Origin: Mikania micrantha
Lineage: Eukaryota; Streptophyta; Magnoliopsida; Asterales; Asteraceae
Length of the DNA: 64,000 nucleotides
NCBI GenBank assembly: GCA_009363875.1
Contig: CM018690.1
Span: 2,530,788-2,594,787 of the forward strand
Direction of reading: 5' to 3'
The position numbers and the translations under genes are program-made. Position 1 is the first letter of the stretch, and each line of letters begins with the position of its first letter. Shown here one piece after another: positions 45,529-53,716 of this stretch. Below the pieces are notes generated by a model. It was given only the letters and a program-made list of their open reading frames with translations, was not told the DNA's origin and did not search any database.

Positions 45529-46629
45529 TTATCTATTCTTGATGGTCAGCTTGTTCAACTCGCGGTAGTCGATGCGCATTCCGAATGACCCGTCCTTCTT
45601 CTTGACAAACAGGACTGGTGCACCCCATGGTGAATGACTCGGGCGAATGAATCCCTTATCAGTTAGTTCTTGTAGTTGGCTCGCCAATTCTTGCAACTTC
45701 GAAGGCGCAAGTCTGTTAGGAGCTTTGGCGACTGGGTTCGCACTAGGTACTAAGTCAATCCGAAATTCTACTTGACGTTCTGGTGGAAGACTCGGCAAGT
45801 CGTCTGTAAATACTTCAGGAAAATCTCTTATCACAGGAACGTCTTCAATACTCTTTCCTTTCTCTTTCTTCTCCACAATGTGCGCTAAAAATGCTATACA
45901 TTTCTTCCTAAGGTACTTGTGTGCTTTAGTGCATGACATCAGCTTAAGACCTTTACTAGAAGTCTCCCCAAAAACTCTTAAAGTTTCACCCGAAGGTAAG
46001 GGAATGCAAATATATTTCTCATAACAGACAATTTCTGCTTTGTGGGTGGCTAACCAATCCATGCCTATGATAACATCAAAGCTACCAAGGTGCATAGGTA
46101 TAAGATCAATTGGGAAAATGTGATCATTTAAGTTCACAGTACATCCAATAATAACAGTGTCAATATCAATAGTGTTTCCGTCAGCCACTTCCACGTTAAA
46201 CGGTTTATCTAAGTGTGTACGTGTTCTACCAAGCATGCATTCATAATCATATGAAACGAAACTCCTATCAGCACCAGAATCAAATAAGACAGATGCATAA
46301 GAGTTGTTGATCAGAAATGTACCATTGACCACATCCTGGTTGGCTTGAGCAGCTGGAGCATTCAGTTGAAATGCTCTGCCTTGTGCCACCCTTTGATTGT
46401 TTCCCGTCTGTCTTGGGCACTGATTTCTGAAATGACCCACTTCACCACACTCGTAACAGGCTCTTGCTTGTACAGGTACCTGGCGAACGGGTACAACTTG
46501 TATCGGTTGAGCATGAGGAGCGGGCAGTGCAAGCGGTGCAGGTTGCATCCTTTGTGCTTGCGGTGCACTCCGAAAAACATTAGCAAAGTGACCATACTTG
46601 CCACAATTGTTGCAGACGCGACATGGCAA
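45529..46629 (-). pseudogene. Element D zinc knuckles, protease and RT start
   Basis: First knuckle [14 protein letters not shown] has lost its last Cys (Phe instead); the second, [14 protein letters not shown], is intact. Protease [22 protein letters not shown], then linker [19 protein letters not shown] and RT up to [10 protein letters not shown]. It ends in TAA at 45529 where relatives have Tyr. The start at 46629 is only where the frame opens; it is in truth the continuation of Gag after a stop. Confidence 0.85.
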
Positions 46630-46686
46630 GTTAGGTGCGTGATGATATCGGCAGGTATTACATTGAGGAGCATTCCCAAAATAAAT

Positions 46687-47583
46687 TCAGGCAGTGGTGT
46701 TGTTTGATGATTGCTGAGCAGATTTAGTAGCAGGAGTAGTAACAACGAAATTCCTGGTCTTTCGTTTCTTGTTGCTACTTTTTGAAGAGCTGCCCTGTTC
46801 AGTTTTGACTTCAGTTGAAGCCTCCTTTGTAGCTGCTTTGGTGTCTGTCTTCTTAGATCCCTTTCGTGTGAGTGTTCCAGCCTTCACATGGTTATCAGTC
46901 AATGTTGCAGAGAAGCGGATTGCAGCCTCCAGTGTTTTAGGGTTGCTTCCGTAGACTGTGTCTTGAATCTGCATAGGCAGACCGCCTATGTACTTCTCTA
47001 TTGCTCTCTCAAGTGGTGTCACTAGATGAGGTACCAGTAGACTATACTCATGGAAGCGAGTATTGTAAATTACATTCTCCCCGCTATCCTGTTTGAGTTC
47101 CCAGAACTCGGTCTCAAGTTTCCTCATCTCACTGCGAGGACAGAATTCAGTGGTCATCAAGTTCTTGACCTCAGTCCACGTCAATGCTAGGGCAGCATCA
47201 ACTCCCCTAGTTCTCTTTTCGCCATTCCACCAAGTCAGTGCTCTCTTTTTGAAAACACTAGTGGCATAGTGCACCTTCAGATTTTCTGGGCAGTCACTGT
47301 TGATGAAAGTGTTTTCCATGCTCTCAAACCACTGCAGCAGACTAGTGGCTATCTCAGAACCTGTAAACTTTAGTGGATTACAGGAGTTGAAGTGTTTGAT
47401 TATGCAGACTGGTGGGTTTGCACCACCCCTATTCTGATTGAGAGTCGGATTGGCTTGAGTCAGTTGATTCACCAATCTAGTAATAAGTATTGCTAACTCT
47501 TGCATGCCGGAGTTGGCATTACCGTTGTTAGCACCATCCGCGTTGCTTTTTGTATCATCTTCGTTGTGACGGCGTGGCGGCAT
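46687..47583 (-). pseudogene. Element D gag, capsid part
   Basis: 298 aa from MPPRRHNEDDTK (ATG 47583, preceded by CCTCAGAAAC). The capsid-like region has YATSVFKKRALTWWNGEK and KLETEFWELKQ. It ends in TGA at 46687-46689, before the zinc knuckles, which follow downstream. Gag is therefore split by this stop. Confidence 0.85.
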
Positions 47584-47958
47584 GTTTCTGAGGATAATAG
47601 AAACATGTTACTACTGTTTTCAACGTAAGTCATACAAACTATGGTCAAATGAGTTCATTTTAACAGTTAGGATTACATATAGGAACTATATTTTTCTCCT
47701 ATCAGTCGTTAAACTCATAACGAAGTAATAATTCCTTAACATTATACTAAGGCATCCTAGTTGGTCATATCTAATATTAACTAAATATTCCTAAGTTTCA
47801 AACATTTCCCACCCTATACTAACACTGACAACCTCCCGATGCAGTGCAACAAGCTTATATATAGGGCATACGTAGACTTGACCGCAATCTCATCAGCCGA
47901 CATCCCACCACCGTTGCATTGCACCACGATTATGCCCTTGTTAATATTTAGGGTATAC
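47584..47958 (-). other. Leader of element D with a TATA-bearing module
   Basis: No coding region and no PBS seen. 47851-47871 on the minus strand has ATGCCCTATATATAAGC, about 270 bp before the gag ATG. An acceptor-like TTCTATTATCCTCAG ends four bases before that ATG. Element F starts directly at 47959 after TATAC. Confidence 0.5.
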
Positions 47959-48306
47959 TGTGACACCTCGTAATTTCCAGGTCAGCAACTCTATTATTTT
48001 AATAATAATGTTTATTATTATTTCATACGTGGCACTAGAATAATTGCAATTAGTGTGACAAGTGGCACAACCGACTGAACACACCGATAATTAAGGGAAT
48101 TATCGCACAACACTCGCACGTGTCTTGAATATCGAACGTTGGTGAACGGATCAAAACTGTAGCACAAAAACACTGCACTTAGGTTCGGTGAACCTAAATT
48201 TAGCTAGAACAAAGCCTATGTGTCGAGAAACGATGATCGTATTCGAGAAATGCGAGAAGTTCGGCTCAAAACTGTGAAATTGGGCTTATTGGGCTCAACC
48301 GAGACC

Positions 48307-48513
48307 CATCGCGGTACGTGATGGACAACTAGTTGGGCCTTCGCGGTACGCGACCCATGGGCGGGAGAATTTGAATTCTCCGAAAAGAGTCGCGGTACGC
48401 GACGACCGATCAACTTCCACCATCGCGGTATGCGGCGTGTTTCGGGAACAGAATTATTATTTTAATCGCCGCGGTACGCGGAGCTGCTTTTTGGATAAGT
48501 GTCGCGGTACGCG
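48307..48513. repeat. CGCGGTACGCG palindrome cluster upstream of the F TATA box
   Basis: Copies near 48310, 48342, 48390, 48424, 48470 and 48502. Flanks vary together: TCGCG..CGCGA in some, CCGCG..CGCGG in another. Confidence 0.75.
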
Positions 48514-50106
48514 ACGACCCCAACACGCATAAAATCTTTATAAACCCAATGATAATCATTCTGTTACCTCCTCTTCCGATTTCTCTCGACTGAAACCTTC
48601 TCTCTCGACCATATCCCCTCTGTTACACCATCAAAACCTCTCTTGAGCCATTGTTGTAGTCCTTGGAGCTCGAGATTGAAGATAGGAGGCTTGGGGGTGA
48701 GACTTGGAGCAAGACAACGACTCCACCAACACTTGTGACGAATTCCAGAAGCTCTTGGAGCCCTCTAGTTTTGTTCCATCGAGATTCAAGCATTCAAGGA
48801 AGCCTTAGAGGTAGTCCTATGGCCAAAACTTCTTAAAATCACATATAGGAACACATGCAAGCCATTTAGGCCACATGCATCACCATCACCACCATTGTCA
48901 CGAAATTTCTATGCTATGGATCTATCATTTTGTGTTATTGTTACTGATTTGATGATCCAATATCAATTTATGATGATTTTGAAGTGACTAGATGATTATT
49001 TGATGAATTTATCATGAAATAGGTACTTTAGACCACATGCATGTATGATCTATAATGATTTATGTGAACTATGATATTGAGATGTTGTTAGAAGTGGTAT
49101 TGATGATGTTCTACATGATTTAGAATGTTGGATTAAGTCAAAAGTGGTCATTTGGGACTTATTACTATAAATAGAAACTTTATTCTTGCAAGTATATGAT
49201 TAATGATGAAATGGCCACCACGCATGTGATTGGATCTAAGATTTATGCTTAAAATGATGTTTAGAAACTATTGTGATGATTATTTGGTGCATAGAAATGC
49301 CTAGGATTGTCAAAGTCATGATTTTCATGAATGTTACTATAAATAGTAACTTTTTATCGCAAGATTTCATGTGAGCAATATGTATGATAATGTATTGAGT
49401 CTAAGATGCTTATTTAGTGATTTCATGATGATATTGAAGGGATTATGTTGATTGGGAGGCTTGATTTTTGGTTATTTCTACAAGTTACTAAATATAGTAA
49501 CCTTATTTTGCTAAGTCAATGAATTGTCACATGTTAGTCGTAACGATCATGATTAAAAGGTTATTTAGGACTAAGATAATGATGTTAGGTGATATTAGTT
49601 GTTAAACTTGATGGAATATGCTTATTTTAGAGAACTTTCTAATTATGGAAACTTTTACGCGCAAACTATGTTAAACTGACTATGTGTAACGATGTGCTAT
49701 GTGATAACATGCTCATTTAGGATAAATATGCATGTTAGAATAATCGGAATATAATTTTATGCATAACTTGCCAAATCTGGAAACTTTCCTAAAATAGAAA
49801 CTTACCATAAATAGTAAGTTTCCTCATAGGAATGATTCTGGTATCCGTACACTTCACACGACACTAAACCGCACGATACACGAACACTTGATCCAAACCG
49901 TCACCAACGGGTCGTTAGGTCAAACACGATCGACACGGTCAAACACGGTCAACTCGACCCACATAACCACTTAGTGATGTTGAACGCTAACACGGTCCGG
50001 TGAGACCCACACATGTGAACACGAACTCATAGTACCTATGTGATATAGGTGACTACTAGCCGGCGAGCTACACAAACTCTTGAGCAAACGCATTATTCAA
50101 ACTCAG

Positions 50107-50567
50107 GTGAGTTTACGGCCCCACTTTTACTCTCTAACTGCTTTTGCTAAACTATTGGGGTGAGAATACAATGCAACTGTCTTAGATATATGACTGGTAT
50201 GTTGTGAAAACCATTTTTGAGTGTAACTATTATCGCATAAAGTCCTCACTTATCCTTACCGTTAGTTGTGTAACAAACGAGTCGTAATTACGTAGTACTA
50301 CTGGGTTTGCCTAGCCCCACTCGGCACCAATGTTGACTGGAGGTCATAACGAGTGTAATTTCGATGTTGATGTCGGGTTCAGCGATGACCCGCTGAGGCA
50401 AACGGAAACAGTCGAGTTTCGGTAAGATGAACTGACACACTCCACGGATCGTAGTATCCAACAACTAAACTTAACATACCCAGTATATGTCTGTTTACTA
50501 TTTCTGTCTGTCTAAACCTGTGAACTCACCAACTTTTTAGTTGACACTTTTTCGCATGTATTCTCAG
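50107..50567 (+). promoter_or_regulatory. Intron-like segment in the F LTR
   Basis: Donor ACTCAG|GTGAGTTTAC, acceptor GTATTCTCAG ending 50567, 461 nt. GGTGAGTTTAC pairs with GTGAACTCACC (50520-50530) with one mismatch. Confidence 0.5.
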
Positions 50568-50901
50568 GTAACTAATGGAGCACACGCTAGGACGCTCACA
50601 AGGACACACTAAGGAGTCAAGCTCACATATAGACTCATGTCCTAGGCTTGTGTGCATTTGTTCTGTTTTGAAAACAATTTAACTATGTAGTGTCTGATAC
50701 AATATACTTTCCGCTGCAAACTTATGTACTTTTGATGTTTAACATTTCCGCTGCTTAATTATGAAAACTTGTATTGTTTTACAATTTGTGTGAATGTGTA
50801 ACTCATATAGAGTCATTCTATATGACCATGAGCTGTGATCCTGGCCACGTCACACCCACGTGGACTGACACCACGAGTGGGAATTTGGGGGTGTGACAGA
50901 C

Positions 50902-50913
50902 TGGTATCAGAGC
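50902..50913 (+). other. Primer binding site of element F (tRNA-iMet)
   Basis: TGGTATCAGAGC four bases after the LTR end. Confidence 0.92.
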
Positions 50914-51054
50914 CTTGGTTATAGGGAACTAGGTTTGCATGTAGTAAACTTAGACTATAGCCACTGCTCCACACTAGACACTACACTTACAATTTGCACA
51001 CTGATATTACTATTATTATTGAACTATTGTTTACTAACTTGAGACATTACAGGA

Positions 51055-51807
51055 ATGGCCAACAACAACACTAGCCGAAACCCGGGCAGACGCTCGACAA
51101 CAGACGATCTAGCCGCAGAGAGTCGACGACGAGTCGACGCCATCGTGGCCCAGGTTGACGAAGAAATGGAGAGACGAGCTAGGCAAGCGGCGCGAGTGCG
51201 ATACTGGGGATGGTTACGCATGGTGATACGAGACTGGGTTATAGCAGAGAGGGTACCTCCGCCACGGTATCCTGGCGACGCCGCGACAGACCACAGACTG
51301 CCGCCACTGGGAGAGCCGATGGAGCGAGCATTCGCAGCACACGTAGCTTTCTCCCGACGCGAGGCCATGCGGAATGGCGAGTTATTGGACGAGGTCCGAG
51401 TACTTCGCGAGAAGAACGATCGCCTGGAAAGGCGAAACGACCGACTGGAGGAGCAAAACAATCACCTCGAGGAACAGGTGGAGACCCTACGTCTCCAGGT
51501 GTCTCAGCTCATGACACAGCATGGTCAGATGGTCGACATCATGCAGGAGCATGATGGGCGCATCACCGAGAACCAGATGAACATAGCCGAGACCCAGGAG
51601 ATGGTCTAGGCAAGCGACGCCATGCTCAACGCATGGGCAGCGCAGTTCATCGAGGAGCCGCCAGTCGAGGACGACGGACCACAGTTCGAGGCCAATGACC
51701 TCGAAGAAGGAGATTTCGACGAAGATCCCGACGAGGATCCTGAGGAGGATGAGGATGATGGAGATGCTGATAGTGACGTTTCACACGTCACCATGGACTC
51801 AGATTAG
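51055..51807 (+). pseudogene. Accessory coiled-coil ORF upstream of gag in F, one stop codon
   Basis: 250 codons in one frame from ATG 51055 (MANNNTSRNP) with a single internal TAG at 51607-51609, probably from CAG. I recognise no known domain. Residues about 105-170: strongly heptad-patterned coiled coil with repeated NDRLE/NNHLE units. C-terminus: very acidic (EEGDFDEDPDEDPEEDEDDG). Unlike the B counterpart it has no terminal hydrophobic segment. An acceptor-like ACATTACAG lies two bases before the ATG. Same place as the B accessory ORF, so a shared role is possible, but I see no clear sequence similarity. Confidence 0.7.
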
Positions 51808-52074
51808 ACTAGTTACTTTCATTTATGTTTCTCTTATTTTGCCTACACGAGCGGGATGTGCTCGTACAAACTTATGTTGCTATTATCTTTTGAAATCATT
51901 GTACCTCAAGTTATTATTATTAATGAAAATGATGATTTGCTTTATTTACCTTATGTTGAATACTGTTGTGATGATATGACATCTGACTTAACCTCTGACA
52001 TGACATCTTATTCTAACTTCCAACTAACACTCTGACATATGCTAACTAACGTTCTAACCCTTCCATATAGAATC

Positions 52075-52549
52075 ATGTCGGAAAGAGGACCCAATGCTCG
52101 CAGACTCAAACGCAGGGCCGAAAAGGCCAGAATCGATATGATGGTTGAACGCAAGTTCAACAAGGTACTTGCAGAATACGAAGCAAACCGACATGCTAGC
52201 GAGACTAGCGGTACTAACAACGGTACTAACATCTACCTAACCTGACTAACTTAACATAGGCAACGTCGACACTAACACGTTACATTGAACCCCGATACAC
52301 AGGTTCTCATGGGAGTGTAGCGAAAGGATGTTCGTTCAAAGCCTTTCTGAGCTGCCACCCTCACAAGTTCCAGGGTACAGAAGGAGCAGTGGGACTGCTC
52401 CAGTGGATAGAAAAGTTGGAGTCGGTCTTTTCTATGTCTGAGTGCTCGAAGGAGAACCGAGTGAAATATGCTACTGGCACACTGGAGGGACCGGCCCTCA
52501 CTTGGTGGAACACTCATGTCCAAACTCTCGGACTCGAGACTGCAAACTC
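52075..52549 (+). pseudogene. Element F gag, N-terminal fragment
   Basis: ATG 52075 (MSERGPNARRLKRRAEK), preceded by CATATAGAATC. The first frame stops at 52243-52245. The conserved Gag part appears in another frame from about 52320: KGCSFKAFLSCHPHKFQG, GLLQWIEKLESVFS, PALTWWNTHVQTL, which matches Gag of B. Element G interrupts it after ETANS. Broken by a shift between 52245 and 52320. Confidence 0.8.
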
Positions 52550-53174
52550 TGTTGATACATGTAATGTCCCTTGTTTGGTTTTGTAACTCTAATCATGTAA
52601 AGTTCAAAGTTATTAATGGAAGTTGTCTTTATATATCATTCTTAATGTTTATTATTAATTATATGTTTAGTTGATTTGATTAAATTAATGTTGAGTATGA
52701 AGATTGCTCATTCGGCCGAATGACTCGAGAATGAAGTCATTCGCCGAATGAACATCATAGCGAATGTCTGGCGATAGATAGAGTCATTCGCCGAATGACT
52801 CATTCGATTGATAGCTCATTCGAGCTTAGTCATTCGCCGAATGAGCTGCTTCGGCCACTCATTCGGCCGAATGACTACAGCTTATATATAGAAGTTCAAA
52901 TCATTTCAACTCTAACTTTCAGAGCCCTCCTTCTTCCCTGAGACTCAAGTATCAAAACCCTAGAAGATTTGAGCGGTTCTTGATCGTCCAAGTTCGATTC
53001 TCAACCCGTGGTGTTCGATTGTTGCTTCCACGTTGTTCCTACAACCTCGGATCACCACGGTTCCTGTTGATTTCGATTGGAAAACCCTGGAATAGGATTC
53101 CGCACTATTCCAGAGGCTGTCGAGTAGTTTTACATTGGATTCGGATTATTTCCGAGCTCCCGATCGGTCCAACA
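52550..53174 (+). repeat. 5' LTR of element G
   Basis: 625 bp, TGTTGATACATG to GGTCCAACA (TGTTG/CAACA inverted ends). CATTCGGCCGAATG-type palindromes (52708-52873) stand directly upstream of a TATA box (52881-52892). The boundary is inferred from the broken F gag and the PBS; the 3' LTR is not available to confirm it. Confidence 0.75.
52881..52892 (+). promoter_or_regulatory. TATA box of element G
   Basis: CTTATATATAGA, immediately after the palindrome cluster in the LTR. Confidence 0.65.
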
Positions 53175-53177
53175 AAG

Positions 53178-53189
53178 TGGTATAAGAGC
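53178..53189 (+). other. Primer binding site of element G
   Basis: TGGTATAAGAGC, one base different from the initiator-Met consensus TGGTATCAGAGC; three bases after the LTR end. Confidence 0.75.
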
Positions 53190-53454
53190 TTTGGCTCTTG
53201 ATTCTACTCGATTTCCACTCAAAATCATCAGATCTGAGTCTCCCAAAACCCTGATTTTCGTAACTTCCAAAAACCCTATTTTTCTTGCTTTCCAAGTTAC
53301 TATTTCATTGAAAAACCAAGGGTTTTTGCGGTTTGATTGCCCTAATTCTTTCCCAATTGGCTTGTTATCATGTCTTGAACTTCTGTACCAAGTTTGGTGC
53401 TTAAATCTGGTCAAAATCGCAAGTTATCACGATTTTCGTTGCTGAAAACCCCAG

Positions 53455-53670
53455 ATCGCCGAATGACTCTGACGGCCGAATAAGTTCAGCCGAATAGCCC
53501 CTCATTCGCCGAAGAGGTCTCATTCGGCGAATAGCTCCTTCGCCATTGTCATTCGCCGAATAAGCCTTATACTTTATTCTCATTCGGCGAAAGAGCTCAT
53601 TCGACATCTGTCATTCGCCGAATAACTCATTCGATCATTTCATTCGCCAAAACCAGTTCATTCGCCAGTC
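53455..53670. repeat. CATTCG/CGAATG array in the G leader
   Basis: About 15 CATTCG or CGAATG words between the PBS and the gag ATG. Similar arrays are at 52708-52873, 61194-61520 and 61838-62045. Confidence 0.8.
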
Positions 53671-53716
53671 ATTCCTGAAATTTTTCTAAGTGTTGAATCT
53701 TATTACTTCTGATCAA

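Larger units (their letters stand above)
35872..47958 (-). mobile_element. Element D: decayed Ty3/gypsy chromovirus
   Basis: Minus strand. Gag 47583-46687, pol to 38670 interrupted by a solo LTR, PPT at 38644-38636, 3' LTR 38635-35872. The 5' LTR is not in the window because element F inserted at 47958/47959 in the leader. Separate stops in gag-pol show it is dead. It is a different lineage from A and C, judging by its LTR and Gag sequence. Confidence 0.82.
47959..50898 (+). repeat. 5' LTR of element F
   Basis: 2940 bp, TGTGACACCTCG to GGGGGTGTGACA. Six CGCGGTACGCG-like palindromes (48307-48513) lie just upstream of a TATA box (TTTATAAACCC, about 48537). Intron-like segment 50107-50567. The middle (48850-49850) is AT-rich without other recognised features. 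Confidence 0.85.
47959..52549 (+). mobile_element. Element F: Ty3/gypsy retrotransposon, 5' part
   Basis: Inserted in the leader of D; TATAC (47954-47958) is the likely TSD but its partner is beyond the window. 5' LTR 47959-50898, PBS 50902-50913, accessory ORF 51055-51807, gag start 52075, then cut by element G at about 52550. The rest of F should lie right of the window. Layout (extra ORF before gag, CGCGGTACGCG palindromes) resembles element B, but the sequences differ. Confidence 0.85.
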
